A stretch of DNA of 64,000 nt from JAFDYH01 sp049840875 (lineage in GTDB: Bacteria > Bacteroidota > Bacteroidia > Chitinophagales > Chitinophagaceae): positions 124,001-188,000 of the forward strand of contig JASGJE010000002.1 in assembly GCA_049840875.1 (NCBI GenBank), written 5' to 3'. The stretch's first letter is position 1. Every line of letters begins with the position of its first letter. Under the pieces are notes generated by a model that worked only from the letters and a program-made list of their open reading frames with translations, was not told the DNA's origin and made no database searches. A program made the position numbers and the translations under genes. This document shows positions 1 through 8,117 of this stretch, piece by piece.

Positions 1-372
1 AAGCCCACAGACAACCTTCAGCATCCATTTTTCCAGGTTATGCCCGTTGAATTTGCTATGTTCTTCACGAGGATTAGGGCTATTGAAATCATCATCAAAT
101 TCTTTGATGCATCGGAATAATTTTCCTGCTTCTATATCACAGTCTGACAAAGCTTCATTATGGTTTGTACAAAGGATATTAGAGACTAATGACTTCCTTG
201 AAAATAGGTTAAATGTATTGTGTTCCATCCAAGGAAGACCGGCCATCTGAACCTTTTTATCTTTTTCAAACAGCTCCATTATATTGTTTGAAATAATATG
301 CTCTCCAGAGATTTTGGTTGAACAATTGTTTGTCTTGTTCGCATAACATTTCTGATGGGAGAATTTCGACAT
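1..372 (-). CDS. HNH-like nuclease protein, C-terminus cut by window edge
   Basis: The minus strand is open from an ATG at 372 to the window edge, giving 124 codons with no stop. The product has Cys9 and Cys17, then GEHIISNNI at residues 23-31, and later LCTNHNEAL. This C-x7-C, (G)EH, C-x2-HN layout is that of zinc-bound HNH/beta-beta-alpha-metal nucleases and of related HNH-like proteins of unknown role. It is the last gene of a minus-strand run (methyltransferase, HEPN-like protein, this gene), only 13 bases after the previous stop, so probably the same transcript. The position in the cargo end of an integrative element makes a defence or modification-dependent nuclease role possible. That role is inference. 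The C-terminal half is not visible. Confidence 0.6.
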   Translation of the reverse strand, partial: MSKFSHQKCYANKTNNCSTKISGEHIISNNIMELFEKDKKVQMAGLPWMEHNTFNLFSRKSLVSNILCTNHNEALSDCDIEAGKLFRCIKEFDDDFNSPNPREEHSKFNGHNLEKWMLKVVCGL

Positions 373-385
373 AACAATAATTATT

Positions 386-1522
386 TCAAGACTGTTTATC
401 CATGTAAAAAAATAGCTGATCTAAAGTTAAAATTATTTGCAAAGACCTCTCTCGTGTAAAGGCGATGTCTTCAGCTCTTCCATGACCAACTACGTGTCTG
501 GTCGCTTCATTCGAAGTACTAGCTTTCATATTCTTAAAAAAATGTTTTATAAGATAATCTCTAAAATCTGCCGGTAGCAAAAGAGAGCCGTCATCCGTTT
601 TGGTTGATGCCGTCTTGTATATAGCGTCAGCAATGTCGTCGCCTTTATATGAAAGTCCCTTACCTGTTTTAGTTAGCAGATAGTCATTGAATACGCCTTC
701 GATTAGCGGTGTCAATGTTGATATACAAGCAGCGAAACTTCCTTCCAGAAAACATTCTAGTCCTTCTGTTATCTGTTGTTTCTTTTTCTGAAAAGACGAA
801 TGTTCTTCCCAATATTTGGTGAGTTCTGAAACTCGTTCATTTGTAAATTTTTCATTGATGAAAGAATCGACTTGATTAAGCTTATTTTCCCGAACAAGGG
901 ATACTATAACGTTAAAATAACCGTCCAATAATTGTATAAATGGGAACCAACCGATTGTTGTTAATTGATTAATATCTCCGTTTGCCAAAGCATTGTAGAC
1001 ATTGAAATATCTTAAATGTCGATATAGCCGACCCAAATCTTTTTGGAATTCTTCAGTTTTTAGTTTACCAGTTAAGTCAAAATATAATCCGTGTAGGTAG
1101 TCTATAGATAAAATGCAAAGTACTTTTTCTCCCTCCAATGGATTGATGTCTTCAAAGCTATCTTTGAATGAAAGTGATTCAATATCCGCTATGTCTCCTT
1201 CAAAAACCGGAGCAGATGCTTCCATTTTTTTCTTTGCGCGGACTTGTAGAGAAATTGGCAAGTTATCTTCATATATTTTTGTTTCAGCGGAATCAATGCG
1301 AATCAACAAATTCCAGTTACCTTTTGATCCGATAATTCTTAATATTTGCTCTGCATATACGTGAAAATTTGGATCAAACGCTGTAAATGCGCCTTTTTGT
1401 ATTATCTGGAATTGTTCACCGCTGCGAGCTGTTGTAAGCGAAAAACCGTGAATATTAATAGGGGCTATCACTCTGGGCTTCGCATGAGATGCCATTAAAT
1501 TTTGAATTTGCTCTTTCGTCAT
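386..1522 (-). CDS. Unknown protein with HEPN-like C-terminal region
   Basis: 378 residues, ATG start. I do not recognise a named family for the N-terminal two thirds. The last ~130 residues are helical and contain the stretch ACISTLTPLIEGVFNDYL, then RHVVGHGRAED at 342-352, then a final helix. The spacing Arg342-x4-His347 and the 'poly-helix, R-H-x-x-x-H-G-R, helix' order match HEPN-like domains, which often act as RNases in toxin-antitoxin and abortive-infection systems. There is no signal peptide or membrane segment. It lies between a methyltransferase gene (30-base gap) and an HNH-like gene (13-base gap) on the same strand. A part in a multi-gene defence locus is inference. Many HEPN-like C-termini are also found in non-toxic proteins. 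Confidence 0.6.
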   Translation of the reverse strand: MTKEQIQNLMASHAKPRVIAPINIHGFSLTTARSGEQFQIIQKGAFTAFDPNFHVYAEQILRIIGSKGNWNLLIRIDSAETKIYEDNLPISLQVRAKKKMEASAPVFEGDIADIESLSFKDSFEDINPLEGEKVLCILSIDYLHGLYFDLTGKLKTEEFQKDLGRLYRHLRYFNVYNALANGDINQLTTIGWFPFIQLLDGYFNVIVSLVRENKLNQVDSFINEKFTNERVSELTKYWEEHSSFQKKKQQITEGLECFLEGSFAACISTLTPLIEGVFNDYLLTKTGKGLSYKGDDIADAIYKTASTKTDDGSLLLPADFRDYLIKHFFKNMKASTSNEATRHVVGHGRAEDIAFTRERSLQIILTLDQLFFYMDKQS

Positions 1523-1552
1523 ATACTAAAAATTATCATTCGATGTGCAACA

Positions 1553-2287
1553 CTATCTTTTTCTGAATATCGCAATAATGTTTGCTTGACTTTTTTGATC
1601 CAAATAGTCTTTTTTATTTTCTTCAATTTCCTTCTGGTCAGTTATTCCCTCAACTCTTAATACCCTATTCAGCCACTCATCGACTAGTTCCAGCTCTGCT
1701 TTCGAGTCCTCCTTTTGTATATCAGCCAGATAAACACGTTCAAAATGTTCGTTGGAAAATATTTTTTCAAAGTCAGAAATAGCGAAATAATGTTTAAAAT
1801 ACTCATTGTTATTTTCATCCTCGGGGTTATTCTTATAATGTTTGATCGAATGAACACCAACATAAATCATAGTACCCTTTGTAGATAGATTCAAAATAAT
1901 TTTTCCAATTTCAACACACTCATCTAAAGTAAAAAAATGCAGCAAATCGGATAAGATTATCACTGAATATTGGCGTGACGGTAAAGCGTCTTTTGGAAAT
2001 TCCTGCTTCAGAAATCTCCAGTTTTCAATAGTTGTGAGATCTTCGCCCTTTGCTCTCTTCTTTAAGAAATCCAATTGAAATTGCTCATTATCTATGGCTA
2101 TCAGCTCTCTATCGGTGTGTGCGAAATCCAGAAGGAACTTTGATTGTCCACAACCAATATCGATAATTGCGCCATCGATGAACTCTTTTTCATATGTTCT
2201 TAATGGATTATTTATTACCTGTAGAATGTCAGCGGTCGAAACTTTCTCGAAATATAGCTTCCAGTAGACTTTTAGCGATCGATCCAT
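1553..2287 (-). CDS. Class I SAM-dependent methyltransferase
   Basis: 244 residues from the ATG at 2287. A TTG at 2320 in the same frame would add 11 residues. The glycine-rich motif I is clear (IIDIGCGQSKFLLDF), followed by the acidic end of strand 2 (ELIAIDNEQ) and a motif IV-like segment (VIILSDLLHFF), so it is a Rossmann-type methyltransferase. No DNA-methylase catalytic motif (NPPY or PCQ) is visible, so it is probably not a restriction-modification methylase. The substrate is unknown. It starts the minus-strand run that continues into the HEPN-like and HNH-like genes and is divergent from the nuclease/HEPN pair at 2601-5111. Confidence 0.75.
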   Translation of the reverse strand: MDRSLKVYWKLYFEKVSTADILQVINNPLRTYEKEFIDGAIIDIGCGQSKFLLDFAHTDRELIAIDNEQFQLDFLKKRAKGEDLTTIENWRFLKQEFPKDALPSRQYSVIILSDLLHFFTLDECVEIGKIILNLSTKGTMIYVGVHSIKHYKNNPEDENNNEYFKHYFAISDFEKIFSNEHFERVYLADIQKEDSKAELELVDEWLNRVLRVEGITDQKEIEENKKDYLDQKSQANIIAIFRKR

Positions 2288-2600
2288 TAGAATTGATTTT
2301 AGTTTTGTTTGGTTTATCAAATTACGAATAGATTTTTTTGAAATGCTTCCAAAGTCTTAAAAACATTCTCAATCGAACCTGGGCCTAAAATATTTTACAA
2401 TTTGACTAAGATGTTTGCTACGCGTCGAATAAAACTTACATTCTCCGTGTATGAAAAAGCCAGAACTTCGTAAATAGATTTAGAATACCGCATGCTGGTT
2501 AGATGTTAGTCACCATTAACAAACAAAATTCCATCTGCCCCACCAAGGTATTTTAAGTGAAGCAAACAATAAAACTCTCGATGTTTTAGACTAGGCTTTT
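2288..2600. other. Divergent intergenic region, no gene seen
   Basis: 313 bases separate the divergent methyltransferase and PD-(D/E)XK-like genes. The segment is AT-rich. I find no convincing TANNTTTG promoter box, long inverted repeat or small open frame. It must hold the promoters of both transcripts if each is self-contained. Confidence 0.5.
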
Positions 2601-4400
2601 ATGAATAACCCATTTATACTAGGACAGCTTCTTGAATTTGAAGCGATATTTCCTGGAGAAGAAAAACAGACTATTGAGGAATATCTGTCGGGAGGAAGCA
2701 AGGATTTAATATTGAGAGCAGCGACCTTCTTTCTCGGGTTTAAAAATAATCAATCAAAGTTTGATGATAACCGAGTGTTTTTGGAAATGTTTTTCCGGCA
2801 AAAAAATAATGAAATAGCCAATCAAATTTATGATCAAATAAAAAGTCTTGAAAAAAGAGGGTCTTCGATTAAAATTGTCAACGCATATACCAGCCTACAG
2901 CTTTTTGAATACTTTTTTGCAAGACCCGAGAAAGAGGTGACGCAATCAGAGGAAGAGTTTGAAGTCAACTTATTCAAAGCCTATCTCACTCTGAATTCCG
3001 AATTTGTTAAAAAGCAAATGATCGCCATACCATCGGCGGAAAAAAGTAATGAACAACTTCAAATTCCGGCAATGCTTTTCTGCATGAGTTACCCCATATC
3101 GGACAAATTCAATTATGATATCAATCAGGAATGGGTAACGCAAATAATCAAAGCAATTTATTTATTTCAGTTTCTCGAATCAAATCGAAGAACAGAAGCT
3201 CTATTGTCGGCTTTCTTGACCTATTTCAATTGCAAAAACTGGCAGGAATATCTCAAGAATCTTTTGCCTTTGACAACAACAGCTATAAAAAATCATAAAG
3301 AAGCACATATTGATATCATAATAGAACCGGGAGACAAATTTGATGAAGGTTGTTTATTTCTTGAAAAATTAATTGTTCAAGAAAATGACGAACTAGATAA
3401 AAATGATTTTCTTACCCTGCGTGGAAAACCTTTCTACAAAATAAAAAACGGCATTTACAGAATAATCTTTAATCTGTTTGTTGTCGAAAAGATATTTAAA
3501 GGCATCTATTTTCTTTTACGAAATGTCAATAAAAATCTACCTGAAGGAAGCAGAATCAAAGAAATAAAAAGCTTCTATGGCGAAGAATTTTCAGAAAAAG
3601 TTTTATGCTATAAGGTAATTGAAAGCATTTACTTAGAAAATTGCATCCGATTTTCAGGTAAAGATTTGGCAGATAGAAAAATTGATGCCGCACCTGACTA
3701 CTATGTACGTAAGGGAAAAAATATTTTGCTATTCGAGTCAAAGGATTTTTTGATTGCCGCAGAAAAGAAGATGTCTTTTGATTTTGCTGTTTATGAAGAA
3801 GAATTTGGAAGAATTCTCGACTACGAAGAACTGCCCGATGGAAAAATAAAACCAAAGGCCATAATGCAATTGATTAATAATGTTAGACGCGTCTTAAAAA
3901 ATCAATTTACAGCCGATACAAATTATTATTATAAGGATGTATTTATCTATCCCGTCCTGATTACTCATGATCTGCAATTTGACGCAGTTGGATTTAACGA
4001 ACTGATTGACTTTTGGTTTCAGGATGCGTTGTCAGAGCTGGAAAATGAAGGTTTATTTGTTCATCACGTAAAGCCGTTATCGGTAGTTAATATTGATTCC
4101 ATTATTTACAATCAAGTCGGACTTTCCAAACACATTTTTCTTCATGATGTATTGAGCGAGTATCAACAGAGCAAAATCATTCCAAAACAAAAGAAGAAAA
4201 TCGTCAAGACCCAGGAGGAGTACGAGCAATTTATGGAAGATTTTAAGCAAAGAAAAATGTCAACCGTTATTCCTTTTTCACTTTTTATCGATAGATTCTT
4301 TAAGGAGCATAACTTGTGGAAACTCCCTCCTTTGCTCGATATAGTGGCTCCCAACTTATTTAAAGAAGAATACGAGGAAGGAAAATATACTAAAAGATGA
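2601..4400 (+). CDS. Large PD-(D/E)XK-like protein, candidate defence nuclease
   Basis: 599 residues, ATG start, no signal peptide or membrane segment. I do not recognise the family by name. The first ~330 residues are helical and charged, without repeats. Residues 364-382 read APDYYVRKGKNILLFESKD, in which Pro365-Asp366, twelve residues, then Glu379-Ser-Lys381 form a classical PD-(x)n-ExK nuclease signature on two strands, followed by a helix. This is the motif of many restriction and phage-defence endonucleases. The C-terminal 150 residues contain a lysine-rich segment and hydrophobic helices. The next gene begins 36 bases downstream on the same strand and encodes a HEPN-like protein, suggesting a two-gene operon. 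Activity and target are inference. The motif itself is seen. Confidence 0.6.
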   Translation: MNNPFILGQLLEFEAIFPGEEKQTIEEYLSGGSKDLILRAATFFLGFKNNQSKFDDNRVFLEMFFRQKNNEIANQIYDQIKSLEKRGSSIKIVNAYTSLQLFEYFFARPEKEVTQSEEEFEVNLFKAYLTLNSEFVKKQMIAIPSAEKSNEQLQIPAMLFCMSYPISDKFNYDINQEWVTQIIKAIYLFQFLESNRRTEALLSAFLTYFNCKNWQEYLKNLLPLTTTAIKNHKEAHIDIIIEPGDKFDEGCLFLEKLIVQENDELDKNDFLTLRGKPFYKIKNGIYRIIFNLFVVEKIFKGIYFLLRNVNKNLPEGSRIKEIKSFYGEEFSEKVLCYKVIESIYLENCIRFSGKDLADRKIDAAPDYYVRKGKNILLFESKDFLIAAEKKMSFDFAVYEEEFGRILDYEELPDGKIKPKAIMQLINNVRRVLKNQFTADTNYYYKDVFIYPVLITHDLQFDAVGFNELIDFWFQDALSELENEGLFVHHVKPLSVVNIDSIIYNQVGLSKHIFLHDVLSEYQQSKIIPKQKKKIVKTQEEYEQFMEDFKQRKMSTVIPFSLFIDRFFKEHNLWKLPPLLDIVAPNLFKEEYEEGKYTKR

Positions 4401-4436
4401 AAAGGCAAAGAACTTTATACAATTAACTTTCGGATT

Positions 4437-5111
4437 ATGATTAGCAAACAATTTACTCCTGCAATTCTGAAATTTGACTTCTTCGACACAGCCGTCGCAG
4501 ATATTTTCAGAGCAATTGATGGAGGATCAACGATGGGAGCTTTTATACTTTCCTTCTGTTGCGTAGATTACATGGGAGCTGCATATAATCCCAGGAAAAA
4601 GAATACAAGGGTTGAATTTAAAAGGTTTGTGAAAGAATATATGGGTTCTATCAACAATCGTTACCAAGTTTTATCTAATGAAATCTATGCTATCAGAAAT
4701 TCTTTAATTCATTCTTACGGAAGGTCGGTTGCTACTGATGAAATAAACTTACAACCGACTTTCTCACATTTGTATTCCGATTTACATCTAAAAACTTTCA
4801 AACAGGAAGATCAATCAATTATCATCGTTCTAAATTTGCCCGAATTCGTCGGGGAATTAGTCGCAGCCATAGAAAAATACTTCAGGGAAAATATCGGGTT
4901 GAATGAAAATTCCGTGATCTGGCAACTTAAATTGTTTTCCGTGCAAAACCAGGAAACAATTAAAAACCGAGAGTCCATGTTAACCTCAAATATACCTCGT
5001 CACGCTCTTTCTCATCGTTTTTTTTCAATTTTAGAGCAAGATCCACCAGCAGAATTGTCGATAATAAAAAAATCAATACAAGATTCGATACTTAAACAAT
5101 ACGGCTTGTAA
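4437..5111 (+). CDS. HEPN-like protein with R-x4-H motif
   Basis: 224 residues, ATG start, all-helical and cytosolic by composition. Residues 84-94 read YAIRNSLIHSY: Arg87-Asn88-x-x-x-His92 is the R-x4-6-H motif of HEPN ribonucleases, with the polar residue after Arg that is typical of active members. The motif sits after two long helices, as expected for the fold. The protein follows the PD-(D/E)XK-like gene after 36 bases, without a promoter or terminator between them, so the two are probably co-expressed. A nuclease plus HEPN pair on an integrative element suggests an antiviral or toxin-type system. The pairing and function are inference. A structural HEPN without RNase activity is the alternative. 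Confidence 0.6.
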   Translation: MISKQFTPAILKFDFFDTAVADIFRAIDGGSTMGAFILSFCCVDYMGAAYNPRKKNTRVEFKRFVKEYMGSINNRYQVLSNEIYAIRNSLIHSYGRSVATDEINLQPTFSHLYSDLHLKTFKQEDQSIIIVLNLPEFVGELVAAIEKYFRENIGLNENSVIWQLKLFSVQNQETIKNRESMLTSNIPRHALSHRFFSILEQDPPAELSIIKKSIQDSILKQYGL

Positions 5112-5464
5112 TAATTAATGGAAATGGTTTACACCAAAGAGAGTTAGTGTCTGCGCTTGTTTTATTTTGACTCCCCCGCCGATTTTAGCTGGTCGACATC
5201 CCCGGCTGTTCCAACAAAGCTGTAAAAATTTGAGAAGTAAACATGATTTGAAAGAATTAAGAACTTTTATTTTCAAGATGTAATAGCACGATAAGTCAAC
5301 CTTCATGACGATGCTGGATTTTGCTACAGTAATTTGCTATTTCGTTCCTGTTATTCACACTGATACATATTTTTTATTGTTGTTTTTTATTGATTCTTAT
5401 TAGATGCTAAATCTTTCTCACTTGGCGAAAATGATAGAATTGTAATTGTTAATTTCAGTAAAAA
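5112..5464 (+). other. Intergenic region with a GC-rich patch
   Basis: 353 bases between the HEPN-like gene and the zinc-ribbon gene. Around 5171-5213 there is a clearly GC-richer patch (ACTCCCCCGCCG, CATCCCCGGCTG) in otherwise AT-rich DNA. A 63-codon open frame on the minus strand crosses it, but its composition is not protein-like, so I do not call a gene. Nothing else is visible. Confidence 0.4.
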
Positions 5465-6190
5465 ATGGTTTTTATGGATAAGAAAACGGTAAGTATGCCA
5501 GAAGAAAAAAATAGTCTTTCAGCTACAAAATCGGTAACAGTATCACTTCTAAATACTCATTGTATCGTCTGTGGTAGTGCGTTTCAGGTTGCAAGAGCTA
5601 GTAAATTATATTGTTCTACCCGTTGCAAACAATTTGGATATAATCACAAAGATCAAATAAACGATATCCTAACATCAAAACAACGTTGTATCAACCCGGA
5701 AACACATGTGTTTTTTATTGAAGATTATCATGATTTTATTAAAATTCAGAAAATGATTAAGCGTCAAAGTACTTTGAGGCAAAAACAAACAAGGTGGGAA
5801 AATGCACAGCAAGAGATAAATGCTGCTAGGCAATACAATACCGACGCTTCCTCTTACTCCTGGAATATTTTTTTAAAGGAAGGACTTACTGAAGATGAAG
5901 ATGGAGAATTGTACGATGCAGAAATGAAAGTTGACGAACGACTTTGGGGACTTAAATCTAGAGAGCTTTCAATTGAACACTGGTCGTTCCTTAAAGCGTT
6001 ATATCCAGAACTAGATAAAACCTCGTTTATTGAAGCTATAAACGGCCTCAGTAACGATTTTTATGAACAGCTATCACTAGAGCTGCCAGAAAAAATAAAT
6101 CATAATTCAGTAATCCGGAATAAGTATGTCAATCACTGTAACATGATCGCAGAAGGAAATATTCGATTAAAAGCTGGAAAAACGGTTTAA
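5465..6190 (+). CDS. Zinc-ribbon protein of the mobile element
   Basis: 241 residues from the ATG at 5465 (a second ATG at 5474 is equally possible). Near the N-terminus is CIVCGSAFQV followed by YCSTRCKQFGY, a C-x2-C...C-x3-C zinc ribbon with the 'YCS..C' ending often seen in small DNA-associated zinc proteins. The rest is charged and helical, with many Gln and Arg around residue 100. No enzyme motif is visible. It converges with the ATPase gene of the element across a repeat cluster at 6194-6380. An accessory replication or mobilisation role would fit the position, but I do not recognise the family. Confidence 0.6.
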   Translation: MVFMDKKTVSMPEEKNSLSATKSVTVSLLNTHCIVCGSAFQVARASKLYCSTRCKQFGYNHKDQINDILTSKQRCINPETHVFFIEDYHDFIKIQKMIKRQSTLRQKQTRWENAQQEINAARQYNTDASSYSWNIFLKEGLTEDEDGELYDAEMKVDERLWGLKSRELSIEHWSFLKALYPELDKTSFIEAINGLSNDFYEQLSLELPEKINHNSVIRNKYVNHCNMIAEGNIRLKAGKTV

Positions 6191-6193
6191 AAC

Positions 6194-6380
6194 GTTCAAC
6201 CGTACAACTGAAATTTCAACTCCTTGAAAAATAAGGCAAACAAAAAAATTGAGGTTGTACTTGATGTTTGTACAACTTTCGTTTATCTAAATTAGCCTTT
6301 GTTCAACCTGGGTACAACTAAGAAACTTTTCATTATTAATTGGTTGATTATAACCTATCGCTTAGTTGTACTAGTTGTAC
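6194..6380. repeat. Cluster of GTTGTAC/GTACAAC iteron-like repeats
   Basis: Exact copies of the heptamer occur at 6202-6208, 6270-6276 and 6312-6318 (GTACAAC) and at 6254-6260, 6365-6371 and 6374-6380 (GTTGTAC). Near copies GTTCAAC lie at 6194-6200 and 6301-6307, each directly left of a GTACAAC copy. Several centre distances (42, 52, 53) are close to whole helical turns. The cluster is in a 3'-to-3' gap between convergent genes, so it is unlikely to be a promoter operator. An origin (replication or transfer) of the element is the best guess. The last two copies overlap the 3' end of the ATPase gene. Confidence 0.65.
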
Positions 6381-8110
6381 AGCATTTTTTGAGATTCAGT
6401 CGTTTTCTCTGAAAAGTCTACTTCTATCAGTGCAGTATCGAAGCAAAAGAACGACTTGGAATCGGTGAGAATCTTTATAAAGTGACATTTGCCATGACCC
6501 CGCCCCGGGTGAAATGATTTGTCATTTTTTAGGTAACTGCTTAAAGTTTGTTTATCTAAGTGTGCTAACCTTCTTTTTTGCCTCTGCTCCAAATATTTGT
6601 CATAAGTAGTTTCCCACCGAATGCAAATGCAGTTTTTTCCCTCAATTGTTTTAAAGAGATAATTCTCGTTTTCTCTTAGAACTGACGTTTCAATAAGTAA
6701 TTTCAAGGTTTGCCAAAATTCATTTAGTTCATCGGTAGCTTTAAGATGTGAAACATGCTGTCTAATTACCTGTTCAAACAGATCAATGCTCTTGTCTGTT
6801 AGAAAGGAAAACTTATAAATGTTTTCATCTTGGAAAATATATAGCGGCGCCAGAACGGCGCAGTAATTAATTATAACCCTATCACTAATATTTTCCCTTT
6901 TGAACTTTTCTTTAAAGTAACGTATTAACAATTGAAGAACTTCTTGAAATTTGGCTCTGATGAGTGATCTATGAATAAGTAACTCCCCGACAATATGTGT
7001 AAGTCCTTTCTCAGAAATCTTTATTAATTCAGCAAGTTTGGCCTGCTGACTGGATGCGAATTCGGTTTGATTAAATTCAAGTAAAATGAGCCTTGTAAAC
7101 AGTGAGCTTTCTTTTGTCGGAAGTTCCTGGCCGGCTATAATTAGCGCCGACTTAACGGATGTAGTGAAAGTCTGATTGTCATTACTCTTTACTGCACGTT
7201 CATAACCCTCACCATCGTACACGCCCTTCATCGTTTCAATAAGCTTTTTATCAATATCATTTTTATATTCTTCACAACTGATAAAGGCATTACATAACTG
7301 AGCGAGTTTCCTGCTTAATGCTTTTTGTGTACTGCCTATGCCACAATGAATACTTGTTTGTTCATGTCCGAAAAAATTCATTAAAATTCTTCGGAATGTA
7401 CTTTTACCACTTTGTGGCTTTCCGGCTAAAAAAAGATGCGGGAAGCAATTCAATTCATCGAAAATAACATCTCTATAAAAGGATGCTAAAAAGTATGACA
7501 AACCAATTATTCCATTTTCGTTGAAAACCTCTTGAAATAATGATACCCATTCTTCGAAACTGCATGTTCCAGTTTTATGTTGAAAAAGACGTTGGTTTTG
7601 CAGCTCAACCTGCTCACTTCCTTCTATAATTTCATTAGCCGACGCTATGTAAAAAATATTACCATCGACTTCGACTGTACCATCTTTTCCAATAGGGTGA
7701 AATGAACCTTTCTCATCAAAAACTCCATTGCTAAAAGCAAATAGATTGAATTTCCTTTGATAGCCTAAATATTCTATTTGTATAGCTTTCCGTTCATCTT
7801 GAAATAACACCTGTTTTAAAGCAAAAAGACTCGCTTTGTTGCCAGAGAAAATGAAATTACCCTTTCGCTCTAATATTTTACTAAAGCTTTCACATGATGT
7901 CATTGCGTCTGCGGGCATTTCAAAAATTATCTTTTTGCCTTGCATGTTTGTAATTTCAACAATCCTTTTAGGGCATGTTGTACTTTCTAGCAAAAACAAA
8001 ACCTTCATCGTGAAATTTGATATTGGAATATTGGATGTAGATCCTTGAAAAAAATACTGGCCATTTTTCTCTATAATTCGGTGTTGCCAATTTTTATTTG
8101 ATTTTTTCAT
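6371..8110 (-). CDS. Mobile-element ATPase/helicase with Walker A motif
   Basis: 579 residues, ATG start. About residue 232 begins GKPQSGKSTFRRILMNFFG, a Walker A P-loop, followed by ISCEEYKND (Walker B-like) and a segment ending SALIIAGQELP then LFTRLILLEF, the layout of DUF927/D5-like superfamily-3 helicase-ATPases of phages and integrative elements. The N-terminal ~200 residues look like a separate all-beta and helical domain. It follows the BT4734-type primase gene by 7 bases, so primase and ATPase form a replication module, as in many Bacteroidota integrative elements. The stop codon overlaps the GTTGTAC repeat cluster. Function as a replicative helicase is inferred from family and context. 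Confidence 0.75.
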   Translation of the reverse strand: MKKSNKNWQHRIIEKNGQYFFQGSTSNIPISNFTMKVLFLLESTTCPKRIVEITNMQGKKIIFEMPADAMTSCESFSKILERKGNFIFSGNKASLFALKQVLFQDERKAIQIEYLGYQRKFNLFAFSNGVFDEKGSFHPIGKDGTVEVDGNIFYIASANEIIEGSEQVELQNQRLFQHKTGTCSFEEWVSLFQEVFNENGIIGLSYFLASFYRDVIFDELNCFPHLFLAGKPQSGKSTFRRILMNFFGHEQTSIHCGIGSTQKALSRKLAQLCNAFISCEEYKNDIDKKLIETMKGVYDGEGYERAVKSNDNQTFTTSVKSALIIAGQELPTKESSLFTRLILLEFNQTEFASSQQAKLAELIKISEKGLTHIVGELLIHRSLIRAKFQEVLQLLIRYFKEKFKRENISDRVIINYCAVLAPLYIFQDENIYKFSFLTDKSIDLFEQVIRQHVSHLKATDELNEFWQTLKLLIETSVLRENENYLFKTIEGKNCICIRWETTYDKYLEQRQKRRLAHLDKQTLSSYLKNDKSFHPGRGHGKCHFIKILTDSKSFFCFDTALIEVDFSEKTTESQKMLYN

Positions 8111-8117
8111 GATGCCT

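Noticed and set aside
1553..2287. Methyltransferase as part of a restriction-modification system
   Set aside because: No DNA-methylase catalytic motif (NPPY, DPPY or PCQ) is visible, so a modification enzyme of DNA is not supported.
5115..5306. 63-codon minus-strand frame over a GC-rich patch
   Set aside because: No domain, unusual composition, no promoter; more likely a fragment of inserted DNA.
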